Source: Serripes groenlandicus
Taxonomy: Eukaryota; Mollusca; Bivalvia; Cardiida; Cardiidae
Assembly (NCBI GenBank): GCA_031761405.1
Contig: JASEVX010000001.1
Span: 108,327,536 to 108,391,535, forward strand
Reading direction: 5' to 3'
DNA length: 64,000 nt
In this document: in pieces, positions 10,765 to 22,947 of the stretch
How positions within the stretch are numbered: the stretch's first letter is position 1
Layout of the letters: each line of letters opens with the position of its first letter
Program-made: the position numbers and the translations under genes
The notes under the pieces: generated by a model
Told to the model about the DNA's origin: nothing
Seen by the model: only the letters and a program-made list of their open reading frames with translations
Databases searched by the model: none

Positions 10765-11629
10765 GTTGGTTTGTGCGTAAAGAAATGAAAATGATTAGTA
10801 ACTTTATACACAAGAGCTTTAAACTCCATACAGATCATTTCTGAAGCAGATGACAATATGGGGAATAAAACCATATGTTCGTTCCTTATTGCAGGTAAAG
10901 TAATCAAAGTACTGAATGTACGGAAGATAGAATTGTGATCGGTTAAGAGGAGATGCAGGATTGTATATAGAAATATTTATCTAAAAAAAATGCCCACCAT
11001 GACAGACGAGTAATAATGCCGGAATAAAATATTTCCAAGATCATAAATTCTTGTTGGTCTTGTGAAAATTAAATGACCCTAAATCTGAATATATCATTCG
11101 ATTCACATGGCACTTTTTTTTGGCGATTGATTTGACAATCGCCACAATGCTAACAACAACAACAACAAATAAATTTACATAGTCAGTTTTGTACAGCCCA
11201 TTGACTTTTTATTCCTTACTGCAAACCAATTAACCTACATCCGTTAAACCGCCAAATATATAGTTCCATCAGTGATGCAGAGACACAATTAATAATAATC
11301 ATGTCAGTGCTACTTTGGTACCGGATTGATACTAAGATTTGAGATTTATTCAGATAATATCTACATAGAGTTAAATTATGTAAATATTATCTTTCTTCAT
11401 GTTCTGGCAGATAATACATATCATTGCGCGTTCTATAACTCGCATAATAAATTAATCAGGGTTTTCAATAAAGACGGGCACCCGGCAAATCATTGCCTTT
11501 TCGTTTTGTCAAAATCGCCAGTTCAAATCTGTGCCACAATCAAAAAATTATTAAAAGTGTTTTTAAAATATATGAATAAATAGTGTTCTCAGGAGTATTC
11601 AGCGATCGCTGCTAGCACTCGCCGAAAGT
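10765..11629. other. unassigned sequence with a small hairpin and (CAA)n
   Basis: GGCGATTGATTTGACAATCGCC near 11118 is a perfect short hairpin and a CAA microsatellite follows at about 11150-11170. The 85-codon frame at 11326-11583 has no recognisable domain. Confidence 0.4.
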
Positions 11630-11790
11630 CGACGATTAGCGATGACTTATGCTTTGTTTAGGTGTCTTCTACAAGGTCTGCATCTAAATTCCCGACTTTC
11701 ATCAAATCATTTGAGCGCTTTGAATTACGACGACTGGCAAACGCTTGCGAGTCAATGTACTAAACGCTTGTTTATTCATGTTGTCGGAAT
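11630..11790 (+). repeat. dispersed repeat shared with 48825-48950
   Basis: GATTAGCGATGACTT.., AAGGTCTGCATCTAAA and CATTTGAGCGCTTTGAAT match 48825-48950 in the same order and orientation. Function unknown; it may be part of a longer element. Confidence 0.55.
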
Positions 11791-12810
11791 AATTTGGATG
11801 ATTTTTGACCCGATGACCTCAAAATCGGTAGAGGTCATCTACTGGTCACCCTCAGCCTCCATGTCAAGTTTTAGGGCCATGGGAGCAGTTAATTTGGAGT
11901 TATCACTCTGACAAGCTTTTTGTGTTGAAGGTCACTGTGACCCAATGACCTAAAAATTAAAAGGAACATCTACTGGTCAGGCCCAACCTCCAAGTCAAGA
12001 TTGAGGACTAAAGCTCCAGGCATTGTTTAGTTATCACTCGGACATGCATGGCGACTGTGACCTAGACCTTTCACATCATGACCTCACAATAGGGGTCATC
12101 TACTGGTCACCCCCAGCCTCCATGTTAAGTTTAGGGTCATGGGTGAATGCAATGTCAAGTTATCACTCAGACAAAATTCTGCGTTCAAGGTCAGTGACCT
12201 TGTCGATTGACCTGATGACCTTACAATCAATAGGGGGTCATCTACTGGTCAACGCCAGCCTCCATGTCAAGTTTGAGGGCCATAGGTGCAGCCAATGTCG
12301 AGTTATCACTCGGACAAGCTTTTCAGGTTCAAGGTCACTGTGACCTTGACCTTTGACCTAATGACCTCAAAATAAATAGGGGTCATTTACTGGTCAGGCC
12401 CAGCCACTATGTCAAGTTTGGGGGCCATGGGTGCATGCAATGTTGAGTTATCACTCTGACAAGCTTTTCAGGTTCAAGGTCACTGTAACCTTGACCTTTG
12501 ACCTCAACATCAATAAGGGTCATATACTAGTCACCCCCAGCCTCGATGTCAAGTTTGAGGGGCATGGGTGCAGGCAATGTTGAGTTATCACTCGGACAAG
12601 CTTTTTGCATTCAAGGTCACTTGACGTTGACCTGATGAGCTCAGAATCAATAGGGTTCGTCTACTGGTCATCCCCAACCTCCAAGTCAAGTTTGAGGATC
12701 ATAGGTCCAGGCATTGTTGAGTTATCACTCAGACAAGATTGGTCTACCGACGGACGGACGGACCGACATGTGCAAAGCAATATACCCCTCTTCTTCAAAG
12801 GGGGCATAAC
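11791..12810 (+). mobile_element. modular element, type iv core
   Basis: About seven tandem units of roughly 140 bp: GGGGTCATCTACTGGTC, CAGCCTCCATGTCAAGTT, GAGTTATCACTCGGACAAGC and AAGGTCACTGTGACC. The array ends in CGACGGACGGACGGACCGAC and a hairpin cap TACCCCTCTTCTTCAAAGGG then GGCATAAC. The 5' cap was not found. The cap differs from the CTAAAAA type but resembles the one at 61325-61363. Confidence 0.75.
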
Positions 12811-13233
12811 AATTAAGACAAGCGCTTTCATAAGATTAGAGTTTTAAAATGTTGCCATTTAACCCTTCTCTGATGCCCCCTTGCTCCTCTTTTTCAAACC
12901 AATTAATATGGCTTGAACAATTTTCGTAGAGAGTCTCTGAAGGAACATTTCTACTGAATAACCATGGAATCAGACAAGAATTTTAAATATTGGGCATTTT
13001 ACTCCCTTTCTCAGATACCGCACAAACAAGAGTTCTACTTAGAACATAATTAAGAAAAGGAACGCCAAAAATGTCCTTGTTGTTTTTTTCCAGTGGATAA
13101 GGATGAGATGTTATTTGAAGCTAAACGTTAAATGTTCTCCTTTTTAGATGCCATCTGGTTTCTACGACTTTCAACCAGTCACTGAATAAACAGTTCTGCT
13201 AAATTATCTTGAAATCAGACAAGCACTTTCATA
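12811..13233. repeat. decayed type-i core sequence
   Basis: AACCAATTAATATGGCTTGA followed by GAGAGTCTCTGAAGGAACAT and TTTCTAC are recognisable remains of the type-i unit. No caps are seen. Confidence 0.5.
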
Positions 13234-13802
13234 ACAAGAGGCCCATGAGGGCCTATGCTCTACTGGCATTGATCTGGCTTGTTTCAAAAGGAACCAATAT
13301 GTCATCAATATTCAAATACCATCTAAGTTTGGTGAAGATCAGATAGTGAATGGAAGCTCTATTGTGTTCACAAGCTGTATTATAGCAATTTTATGTCATG
13401 CATGGGCGGATCTGGCTGGTTTTCGAAAGGAACCGAGCTCTCATGGATATCTAACTACTGTATAAGTTTGGTTGAGATACAATCAAAAGTGAAGACTGTA
13501 TCGTGTTAACAAGCTCTTTTATAGCAATTTTGACCATTTCAAGGGCCATAATCCTGTCATGCATGGGCGGATCTGGTTTTCGAAAGGAACCGAGCTCTCA
13601 TTGATATCTAACTACTGTATAAGTTTGGTTGAGATACAATCAAAAGTGAAGACTGTATCGTGTTAACAAGAAATTGTTTACGGACGCACGCACGGACGCA
13701 CGCACACACGCACGCACACATGCACGCACGCACGCACGCACAGACGACGGACAAATCGCCACGACATAAGCCCTTCTGGCCTTTGGCCAGTAGAGCTAAA
13801 AA
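13234..13802 (+). mobile_element. modular element, type iii core, both ends present
   Basis: The 5' end is ACAAGAGGCCCATGAGGGCC then TATGCTCTACTGGC. About three core units follow, then a long GGACGCACGCACGGACGC tract decaying to GCACACA, a hairpin CTGGCC-TTT-GGCCAG and the terminus TAGAGCTAAAAA. Subterminal GCTCTACTGG pairs with CCAGTAGAGC. The end framework matches type i but with different stem letters. Confidence 0.82.
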
Positions 13803-14084
13803 TGTAGTATTAAATTTTGTCATTTTGCCCATTTTCTTATTCTGTCTGATTGCCGTGTTTAACAACCAATCAATATGATTGTATTTGTAGAGAGTTATCC
13901 AATGATAAAATTATACCACATTATATTGGTATCAGACAAGTTAATACAGATGAGAATATTGTAGTGATATCCTTATCCTTTATTACACTTGAATATTATT
14001 TACACATTCTTTATTTGGTGACCTAGAATAAGGGGATTTATATTTTACTTATTTGACTTTTGCTTATGTTTGCATTCATAATTC
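13803..14084. repeat. decayed type-i-like sequence
   Basis: TGTTTAACAACCAATCAATA and GTAGAGAGTTATCCAATGAT echo the type-i unit. The rest is AT-rich with no feature. Confidence 0.35.
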
Positions 14085-14215
14085 AGTCAAAAATTTGTTG
14101 CACTATTTTTTTGACGTATGAATTTGGTAGAAATGGTGTTCTCAGTCATTTACATCACATGACTCCAAAACTTCATCTGAAACTATGGTAGCCTTGCTAT
14201 CGCAATTCTACCAAA
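14085..14215 (-). repeat. dispersed repeat, inverted relative to 40810
   Basis: GAAATGGTGTTCTCAGTCAT then TTACATCACATGACTCCAAA and CTATGGTAGCCTTGCTATC are the reverse complement of 40810-40945. A third, weaker copy is at 48345-48480. No termini were identified. Confidence 0.65.
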
Positions 14216-15126
14216 AATGGCTCAGAATGAACATTTTAACTCTGTAGAAGAAATTACTCATCATTTACAACTTGCCAGTTGTTATGCTTTTTCCACAGAT
14301 TTGTTCATGGCAGACAATCTTAAAAATATGATTTGTACACACTATAACCTAAACCTGACAAATATGATACCTTTCTTTTACATTTTGGATGTGACTATGA
14401 TTATAAATATTGATAAATATTGATCATTATTTTATACTAAATTTTATAAATATAACAATCTAGAAATATCACTGAATGTGATGACTACCCCCATAAAGCT
14501 CCTTGTCACAGGACAGGACTTGTGGAAAAATGGACACTATTTAGCTTTGTCAAACATCCTTTTTTCGGTAGTAAAATGAACATCCAAATATCACTGTAGG
14601 CATCGTTACCTTTCACTTCTCTCACCATTGAGGTAATCTTAGGGGAAACAGTGCCCTTGCTTTAGAAGCTATAATACCTCTTAAATTTCATTGTATTTCA
14701 TCCAATGATTTCTGAGAACACAAATGTTAGTATATAACACTATGTTTAATATTCAAGGGGGCAATAACTGTCAAATAACATTCAACAGGAATGCCTTGGT
14801 ATAGAAGCTTCATGTACAATTTGATTGAATTCCATCCAGGGATTTGAGAAATAGAACCGACATGAATGTTGGTATAAAACACTATGTAAAATCATAACGG
14901 GGGCTATAACTCTGTCAAAAATCACTCAACTCGAAAGCCATCAGGCACTGCACATCTCATTTTGATAAAGAACGGAAATGCCAACTTCCGACTCAAATAC
15001 AATACATAATTTCGAAATAAGTCCAATATTGTTATACATGTGTAAGATCTATTCTTTCAAACTTTTTGACAAGAGTCAGTCGGTGAAAGGGTTGATTGTT
15101 CATTTCACCCAACAACACCTATTATA
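14216..15126. repeat. unassigned; degenerate tandem motif
   Basis: AATGTTAGTATATAACACTA and AATGTTGGTATAAAACACTA, each followed by a GGGGGC.ATAACT motif about 135 bp apart, suggest two decayed units of another tandem core at about 14725-14920. The 68-codon frame at 14217-14423 has no domain. Confidence 0.4.
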
Positions 15127-15353
15127 TTAACTCTTTCCCAAGTACATGCACTTTGATGCATCTGCAGCAGACAAATTTTGAAAACATTATGGCAGAAGGT
15201 TAAATTGCTTATCCTTAGCAATTTCTACATTTGCTACAATGCTTTTAACTATATTCACTAATTGTACTATATTTTTCATAGATTTTCCATACTGTTGCAT
15301 AGATTGTTCCAAAGAATCCTGCTGCATATTTGTTGTATGTGGGAAAGGGTTAA
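15127..15353 (-). mobile_element. TTAA-MITE, complete copy
   Basis: TTAA at 15127-15130 and 15350-15353 with ends CTCTTTCCCAAGTAC and TATGTGGGAAAGGG. Arms and the core TGCTTATCCTTAGCAA remain. Confidence 0.8.
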
Positions 15354-15660
15354 CCAACAAAACTCTTATGTTCTCAATGAGTACCACAACATAGGGTTTT
15401 AGGCCCAAACAAAGGTTTTCGGCCATGAAATATGTCCCCTTAGCTAGCACTCTGGAGCAATCATAGAAAGATTGTTCAAATAAACAGGATAAAGGGCATT
15501 TTTCATTTTCTAAAATCCTTATTTGACATTCAAACCCTATGTTGTGGGTACTCAAAAGAATCGTCTCAATGAGACAATTCTTTTGAGTACCCACAACATA
15601 GGATTTTGCTGAGGAATAAGAGAAATATTGTGGGGAAAAGACCTGTTCGCTCCCTCTTAT
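15354..15660. mobile_element. palindromic MITE remnants (CTATGTTGTGGGTACTC type)
   Basis: CCCTATGTTGTGGGTACTCA then AAAGAATCGTCTCAATGAG folds back on ACAATTCTTTTGAGTACCCA then CAACATAGG, a nearly perfect hairpin at about 15534-15602. A weaker part precedes it (CTCAATGAGTACCACAACAT). Same family as 7136. Confidence 0.6.
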
Positions 15661-16021
15661 CTAGTCATCTGAATAGAACTATGTTTCCCTAGCGGGCTAT
15701 CATAAAAAATTGCTTATACAACAAATCATTTCTCAAGCCACTTGAAGACCAGGGGTCTAAAGCAATTCAGCAAACTTTTGGTAAACAGCCGAAACACCAA
15801 GCAAATCAATAATAACTGAATAATTTCACATCATATCCATATTCATTTAGAACGAGACTACACCAGCGTAACTTCATTAACGCCACCAAGAAAAACCCAC
15901 TTGGGTATTTCATACAGAGTGATTGCCATTTTGTTAAGATACAACAACAAGGAGCCAAGTCTAGAAAAATATCCATGAAAACATAGCATCCAGTATAACC
16001 CTTATCCTGCAATAGGTAATT
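15661..16021. other. unassigned sequence
   Basis: No repeat or gene recognised. The 68-codon minus-strand frame at 15806-16012 has no domain. Confidence 0.35.
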
Positions 16022-16380
16022 TTAACCCTTGCCCATATGCAGAAGCATATTGACGCATCTGCATTAGATTGTTTTTTAAAACATTGTGGCATAAGTATGA
16101 GCAATTTCTCATTTGGCTAAGATGTTTTCAACTACATTCAATTATTATGATTTCATTGATAGAGATTCTCCAAGTTTGTGCTTAGATTCTGAGACATCTG
16201 CTGTATCAGCAGCAGACGACTTTTTAAAGCGTTGTGGAAAAAGAATAAATTGCTCATCGGATGAGCAATTTCTCCTTTTTCCACAACGTTTTCAACTCTT
16301 TTCAATAAATACACTTTCATTTCAAAAGACTTTTCATATTTTTGCCTAGATATTTATTAAGTCTTCTGCTGCCGATTTAA
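16022..16380 (-). mobile_element. two fused TTAA-MITE copies
   Basis: A left end TTAACCCTTGCCCATATGCA starts one copy. At 16200 a second arm, CAGCAGACGACTTTTTAAAG, starts another with a perfect core AAATTGCTCATCGGATGAGC. The right terminus is lost near GTCTTCTGCTGCCGATTTAA. Confidence 0.65.
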
Positions 16381-16592
16381 ACAACATTTCGGAAACCAAG
16401 CTCAACCATTATATAATCCCTTAAGTGAAAATATTATTGCATTAAAGAACACAAAATTCTAAGAGTAGAAAGCTTTCAATCTTTTCCTTCATGCATATGT
16501 AACATTAATTTTGAAACATTTGCAGCAGACATCTTTTGAAAACTTTGTGGCTTAAGTAGAAATTACGCCTAAGAAACTAAACCTTTCCAAAA
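16381..16592 (-). mobile_element. TTAA-MITE, left-end fragment, and flank
   Basis: TTTGAAACATTTGCAGCAGA and TTTTGAAAACTTTGTGGC at about 16510-16555 are a MITE left half, cut off where the next modular element begins. Confidence 0.5.
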
Positions 16593-17314
16593 ACAAGAGG
16601 GCCATGATTGCCCTGGAATAGCTCGCTTGATTTTTTTTTTTCACTTTAGCTATATAAGGCCGCCACGGGGCGGCCATAGTTTTCGACCAATCAACTTGGC
16701 TTGAAGGAATCTGATAGAGGGTCACCCTAGGAACATTTCGACAAAATTATTTGAAAATCGGCCTGACACTTTTGGAGGAGAAGATTTTTTAAGTTTTCAC
16801 TATAGCCATATAATGCAAAATAGCCCTGCCCACTGGTGGCCATGTTTTTTGACCAATCAACATGGCTTGAAGGAATGTGAAAGTGAGGCACTTAAGGAAC
16901 ATTTTTACAAAATAATTTGAAAATCGGCCCGACACTTTTGGAGAAGAAGATTTTTTAAGTTTTCACTATAGCCATATAAGGCAAAATAGCCTCGCCCATC
17001 TGGCGGTCATGTTTTTCGACCAATCATCATGGCTTGAAGGAATCTGGTAGAGGGTCATCCAAGGAACATTTCTACATAATTATTTGAAAATCTGCCAACC
17101 AGTTTGGGAGAAGAAGAATTTTGATTTTTTTTTCATTTCGTTGCCACGTTGCATGGATCCCAGATCTGGCGAGGTCATTGAGAGGATGCTTTCTGTGAAG
17201 TTTCATCCCAAATGACCCACTGGTTACTGAGGAGAAGAAGTTGCCGGACGCCGGACGACGGACAAAAGGCAATCACAATAACTCACCTTGAGCAAAGCTC
17301 AGTTGAGCTAAAAA
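16593..17314 (+). mobile_element. modular element, type i core
   Basis: Both caps are present (ACAAGAGGGCCATGATTGCC; CTCACCTTGAGCAAAGCTCA then GTTGAGCTAAAA). It has about three core units, then the 3' unique segment GGATGCTTTCTGTGAAGTTT and a GCCGGACGACGGAC tract. One stem base is changed (CAGTTGAG), so this copy is slightly decayed. Confidence 0.8.
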
Positions 17315-17466
17315 TTCAGCTCAATACTTAATACTTTAATTTGTGAAAATTTAAAGTTTTCCCCAATATTACATGATTATACTTTTACTTCTGGACAATT
17401 TTTATAATTTCAACAAAACTTTCAAACTGGTCTGCAGATTTGTTTGTATGTAGGAAATGGCATAAT

Positions 17467-17681
17467 TTAACCCTTTCCCACCTGCAGACGCATTTTGACG
17501 CAAATTAGCAATAGGAATAGAGGACTTTTGAAAACATTGTGATGAGCAATTTCTCCTTTGGCCACAATGTTTTCAACTTTATTTAACAATTAAGCCATCT
17601 TTTATGGAGATTTCTCAGGTTTTTATCACTATGTTTTCAAAGTAGTCTGCTGCAGATTTGTTGTATGAGGGAAAGGGTTAA
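17467..17681 (-). mobile_element. TTAA-MITE, complete copy
   Basis: TTAA at both ends, CCCTTTCCCACCTGCAGACG and TATGAGGGAAAGGG. The first half of the central palindrome is deleted. A further MITE scrap with TCTGCAGATTTGTTTGTATG precedes it at 17420-17460. Confidence 0.8.
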
Positions 17682-17906
17682 CAGAGTCTCTGGTTGCCAA
17701 CACAAGCAATCAAAATATCAGCTGCACATTTTTCCTGCATCATATGCTGTATCATATGAACAAAATGTTTTATTATGGAATTGCACTTTAATATCGCCAT
17801 AGGATTTGAGGAACTAATCAAATTGTCATTCAAACAGCAAACTGGGAATTATCTAACCCTTATCTAAACAAGTTTTTTTTTCTGCTGACACATCATCTAA
17901 GGTTTG
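17682..17906. other. unassigned sequence
   Basis: Nothing recognised. Confidence 0.35.
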
Positions 17907-18405
17907 TATAAATAAGAGGGCCAGTATCGCTCCTTGGCCATTAGGCAAAAATTAAATCTCCAAACAGCCATATAAGGCAAAATAGCCTCGCCCTCTGGCG
18001 ACCATGTTTTTCGACTAATCAACATGGTTTGAAGTTCTCCCAAGGAACATTTCTACAAAATTATTTGAAAATTGGCCAAACACTTTCAGAGGAGAAGATT
18101 TTTTAAGTTTTCACTATAGCCATATAAGGCAAAATAGCCCCGCGCCCTAGCAGCCATGTTTTTCAACCAATCAACTTGGCTTGAAGGAATCTGATAGAGG
18201 GTCACCCAAGGAACATTTCTACAAAATTATTTGAAAATCGGCCTGACACTTTTGGAAGAGAAGATTTCGTTTTAGTTTACACCTTTTTTTTTTCGGTTGC
18301 CATGGAAACCAGAATTTTGCATCGACCCAAATAATTTGAAGGAATTTAGGAGAGTTCATTGAAATTCTCTTCAACATGAGCCATGAACAAACAAGGAGAA
18401 CACTA
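17907..18405 (+). mobile_element. modular element, type i core, 3'-truncated
   Basis: Variant 5' end AATAAGAGGGCCAGTATCGC then TCCTTGGCCATTAGG. Two to three core units run on to GGTTGCCATGGAAACCAGAA and AACAAGGAGAA. The GACGGACG tract and 3' cap are absent; the element at 18406 begins here. Confidence 0.65.
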
Positions 18406-19298
18406 CAGTCAAACTTGTGTGAGCGGTCATATGCGATTAGCGGTCACCGGGGTTAAACGGTCACTTTAAACCCCTTCCTGCCAATTATACTCTATAAACT
18501 GCCTTGATCAGCGGTTAATCTTATTGTGTTCAACGGTCAATCAAAACACAACTTGGATTCGCAAGGTGTTAACTTATCGGTGTTTAATACATACAGGTAA
18601 TAAAGCATACTATGACAATCACATTATCGGGTGTTTTCATAAGCGTAAGCTGTTTACATGTTAGATCTAGGGTACCGAAAACAGCCGACGTTTGCCGAAT
18701 GATAGTTGCATGATTCATCAACAAGAAGTTGCAAATTTAGTTTCTTTTCTGTTACGATGTCGGGCAAAATTGATATATTGAAAAAAGATATTTATGAGCG
18801 TTTAAGACCGAAAAACAGTACATTTATATGTTAAAATGAAAGTTAATTTCCACTTTGAAGCCCCAAATCAATTTATATTCCCATTACATTTTAAATTATC
18901 GAGGAAAATTTTATGTAAGATGTAGATGTAGATTCGGACACTAATTTTTCCGGATACGTTATTTGGCGAATTTCAAAGTAAAGTAAAAAAATATTTGATT
19001 GTCAAATTAGTTGTAAACATCAGTTTAAACTAAAGAATATATAGCACAATGAAATATTGATCGAAAAAAGCTACAAATCTTCATAACAATGTTTAAATAC
19101 AAATTTATAAAGACAATTTACTATTTGTAATATGTAATGACTATACCTAACAGTTACATGTAATGACTATACCTAACAGTTACATGTAATATTATGTGAA
19201 CTGACAAAACTTGAACAAATCCAGCCAAGTCATGACATTTGTGATCAGCAGCCAGTTTTATCATGTCCCTTGGGTGGCTGCTGATCGCAAGTTGACTG
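18406..19298. mobile_element. pogo/Tc1-like non-autonomous transposon
   Basis: TA, then CAGTCAAACTTGTGTGAGCG at the left and CTGATCGCAAGTTGACTG, then TA at the right, give partly matching inverted ends starting CAGT with a TA target duplication, the pattern of pogo-group elements. A GCGGTCA motif repeats in the first 150 bp, and GATCAGCAGCCA..TGGCTGCTGATC forms a hairpin at the right end. No transposase ORF. Confidence 0.5.
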
Positions 19299-19529
19299 TA
19301 TATTAATTAAACAACAACCATCAGATTTTTTAAATAATTACTATTCAATTGCATACTTTATTACTATAATTATGGTCATTTGAACAGGAATGATATTTAA
19401 ATCAGACTTGATCCGAGATGCGGGCTTATCTGGCTCTACGCTGACCACAAGGTCATGTTTGTAGGACCTGGCTCATCTTGGAACTATGCTTCCCACCAGA
19501 AGTTGCTGAAAAATAACTTCAGCAACAAT
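19299..19529. other. unassigned sequence
   Basis: Nothing recognised. Confidence 0.3.
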
Positions 19530-19898
19530 TTAACCCTTTCCCACAAACAACAAATCAGCAGCAGACGACTTTGTAAACATCTTGGCAAAGATATGAAAAA
19601 GCTCGGTAGAAATGAAAGTTTGATTCTTTTAAAAAAAGTAGAGAACTTTGTAGAAATGGAGAAAAATGCTCATGCAGAGGCATCCAATAGATGCTTTCTG
19701 ACGCCTCTGCAGCAGACGACTTTTTGAAAACATAGTGACAAAAGAAGAAATTGCTCAAAACGAGCAATTTCTCCTTTTGACACAATGTTTTCAACTTTTA
19801 GTCATAGGTTATCCATTCAATTATAGAGATTTTCTATTTTTTGACAAAATGTGTTCAAAGTTGTCTGCTGCAGAATGTCGTATGAGGGAAAGAGTTAA
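19530..19898. mobile_element. two TTAA-MITE copies fused tail to core
   Basis: A plus-orientation left end (TTAACCCTTTCCCACAAACA, CAGCAGACGACTTTGTAAAC) joins at about 19665 to a GCAGAGGCATC right-arm scrap. That runs straight into a minus-orientation copy from GATGCTTTCTGACGCCTCTG to TATGAGGGAAAGAG then TTAA. The second copy keeps a perfect core palindrome. Confidence 0.75.
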
Positions 19899-20124
19899 GG
19901 AAAAAAATACGAAAAATCTCTAAATAAATGAATTTATTATTATTTAATTAAGTTGAATACATTGTGGTGAGCAATTTCTCCTTTGTCTACAATGTTTTGA
20001 AAAAAGACATCCTCATCAGACACATAAAAATGTATCTACAAGTGGGAAAGGTAGGGTTCATAATAAAGCTTCCCATAAAAAAACATAGTTTGAGACGATT
20101 CTTAAAATCATCATATCAACAAAC
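19899..20124. repeat. MITE core scraps
   Basis: GAATACATTGTGGTGAGCAA then TTTCTCCTTTGTCTACAATG is a decayed MITE core. The rest is not recognised. Confidence 0.4.
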
Positions 20125-20356
20125 TAGTTTTCCCACTTATAGACACTTTCTGCAGCAGATGATTTTTGAAAACATTTGGACAAAAGTAGACATTGCTCAA
20201 TTTCTCATTCAATTCTCAACTAGCAATGTCTCCTTTTATCACAATGTTTCCAACATTTTTCATTAATTGTATACTTTCATCTATAGATAGTTTCCATGTT
20301 TTTGCTTAGTTACCTTCAAAAGTGTCTGCTACTGATTTGTTATATGCAGGAACGGG
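20125..20356 (-). mobile_element. TTAA-MITE, degenerate copy
   Basis: TTTTCCCACTTATAGACACT then CTGCAGCAGATGATTTTTGA on the left; GTCTGCTACTGATTTGTTAT then GCAGGAACGGG on the right. TTAA is lost. Confidence 0.6.
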
Positions 20357-20646
20357 ATTGAGGGTTATAGCTGTCACAGAGCATCCAGCATAACACTCAG
20401 GAAGAATGCTTGACAAGGATAAAGTGCGGGAGACATGACCAATAAAGAGATATTTTCCAACCTTAAATGACAATTTCAATAATTGAACTGTCTGCTATTT
20501 TTCCTACTTAATTGACATTCATTATTTTTTACCGGACCTTTGTCACAGAGTGGTGCATCATATTCCATTCAGTTAATAGATTGGGCTGTGTGTCACAAGT
20601 AGGGCTATATCCAATAATAGGCAATATTTCCATCTGCCATGCATGA
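20357..20646. other. unassigned sequence
   Basis: Nothing recognised. Confidence 0.3.
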
Positions 20647-20950
20647 TTAAACCTTTTCCATGTGCAGCCGCGTTTAGACACAACTGCATCAAATAACTCT
20701 GAAAAACATTGTTACAAAAGGGAAAACATTGCTAATATAATTGTAGTGAGCAATATCCACAATGTTTTCAACTCTATTCAATAATTATATTTCAGTTCCT
20801 AGATTTTCCATATTTTTGCCTAGATATTGTTATGAGGAACTTCTCATTTGGCCGCAACTTTTTTAACATTATTCAATAGTTATAATGTTTTCATGGATTT
20901 TTTTCACATACATTTGCCAAGCTGTTTCCAAAGATATCCATTGCAGATTT
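20647..20950 (-). mobile_element. TTAA-MITE, degenerate copy cut by next element
   Basis: Left TTAAACCTTTTCCATGTGCA; interior partly duplicated; right arm stops at CATTGCAGATTT, exactly where the next element begins. Confidence 0.55.
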
Positions 20951-22659
20951 ATTAGTCGCCGGGCAGAAGCCCGCGACTTCTATTTTTAATAGGTTTTCGG
21001 AAATGACATGGTAGGGGGGGTTATTATTAGATTTTTTTTTTTTTTAAATGTCTTGAACATATTACAATTGCGTTTGTTTAAAAACACTAAGTTATGACAC
21101 ATCTAAAATGAAATAAATATTCCGATGTTTTAAGTATTGCACGCAGTTTCTTTATTTCGACTGGCATTTACGTTTTTGTGTTTTATTTACGAAGACAAAA
21201 CAGTCCCTATTAGCTAGACTGGGATACTTTATTTTCATAAACTATGTAATCAAAAGGCGATAACTACAAACCTTTACGTCGCACAGTCTAATTTGTTAAT
21301 ATACGCGCACCTGCGCAGCAGACTATCGATATGAAAATCACGTCAAATTCTTCTTTTAATAGATAAGTATCAACATAAACTGGTAACAGAAACCAAAATA
21401 AGAATTATTTTCTGAAAATATGTCTCAAATATAAGCCTGTTTATCGGTCGTGAATGTCGAAACGCCTTTTCCTCAGTTCGTGACCTAGTTTCATATTGCC
21501 AAAATGTAAACAAAGCGAAGTAACCGGAAGTAAAATGTAAACTTAGAAAAGTGACTTGTTTATGCAGACAAAAAATGTCGCACAACAAATTGATTTCTTA
21601 AACGTCACGAAACGAGTGCATGGGTCGAATATAGGAGAAAGACAGATACTATAGAAAGGTTTTTTTCTCTCGAATGTAGTGGAATAAAACATGCACTAAA
21701 GCTTTGCCTGATTTTTTTTCGATGTCTGACACTACGACTCGATCTTGAGGGTCAACATTTCGAAAGAATGCTCAAACACCTTATTACAGATAGATAGCTA
21801 ATATTACACACTTAAATGATTAAATATATGTGATATTAAATGATTATTTGGCTTGAAACAAATTAAGAGAAGAACAAACTCTGATAAACAATAGATTTAG
21901 AAATAAAGAAAATCTGCTCTTTCGCACCCAATTAATTTCATACTTGCCACCTATTAAATAGTAATGGGACTCGCAACTGGCATTTCTCTTGCGCCAAACA
22001 TATATTGTATGCATCAACGATTTAGATAAACAATTTAGCTGATATGTTGTTTCAAGTGTGGTCTACTTTTTAAACATATGAGGATAAATTTAAACATCTG
22101 TGAAATATTTATTATAATTATTATTAAAAAGGAGGAAGTTCATGTCTTCAGCAATTTAACCGTTTTCTCAATGTTTTAAGCGTTTAAAGGTTTTCATTGT
22201 TGCCTCAGACATGGAAAGGGTTTATTGCTTCAGACATGAAAAGGGTTTAATAGCTTTTTATTGCATGTAGATTTAAATCCCAAAATGTATTAATTTGTTG
22301 TGGTTTTATTGACAAATACAAAACATCCAAAATCCTGACCAAAAGAAATCCTGAAATATGTAGATCTATGTGGAATTTTAAAAATCCTAGAATTAGTCCT
22401 TATGAAAACTTTATGTGACTAATGAAAGACATGTGTGTTAAAAAATAAATCAATGCAGTCTTTTCCGGCGACATTGATGCCTTGCATCAACTTTCTCTTG
22501 TTGTATATAAGAAAGGGGGGATAAACATATCATACAAGGTTACGATTTGCAATTAGTGAATTTTTTTTTAAGTTAATACAGGTAAATTGATGATAACAAT
22601 TGACAAACTCGCATGTTCTAAATTTATATATATATGCTATAGGGCCCTCAAGTCTTGTT
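20951..22659 (-). mobile_element. possible modular element, minus strand
   Basis: Read on the minus strand it starts ACAAGACTTGAGGGCCCTAT and ends in a strong hairpin GTCGC-GGGC-TTCT-GCCC-GGCGAC followed by TAAT. ACAAG plus an AGGGCCCT palindrome recalls the other modular elements. However, there is no tandem core, GACGGACG tract or GAGCTAAAAA end, so membership is doubtful. The interior is AT-rich; the 72-codon frame at 21370-21588 has no domain. Confidence 0.4.
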
Positions 22660-22718
22660 TTAAGGAATACCTCTTTAACTGCAAGCTTTCTTATTGAGAA
22701 TATTTTTAATTCATGTTC

Positions 22719-22947
22719 TTAATCCTTTTCCTGCATACAAAAAATCTGCAGCAGATATCTTTGAAAACTTCTAGGCTAAAACGTAAAAATCTCCATAAAT
22801 GAGTGTTAATTTATTTAATAGAGTTAAAAACATTGTGGCAAAAGGGGAAATTGCTCATTATGAGCAATTTCCCCTTTTGTCACAATGTGTTCAAAAGATG
22901 TCTGCTGCAAAGGCGTCAGTAAGTGTCTGTATGTGGGAAAGTGTTAA
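22719..22947 (+). mobile_element. TTAA-MITE, complete copy
   Basis: TTAA both ends; left TCCTTTTCCTGCATACAAAA, right TATGTGGGAAAGTG; perfect core TTGCTCATTATGAGCAA. Its right TTAA doubles as the left TTAA of the next copy. Confidence 0.85.

Noticed and set aside
13660..13878. His/Ala/Thr-repeat ORFs on both strands at 13608-13878
   Set aside because: They are translations of the GCACGCACA tract at the 3' end of a modular element.
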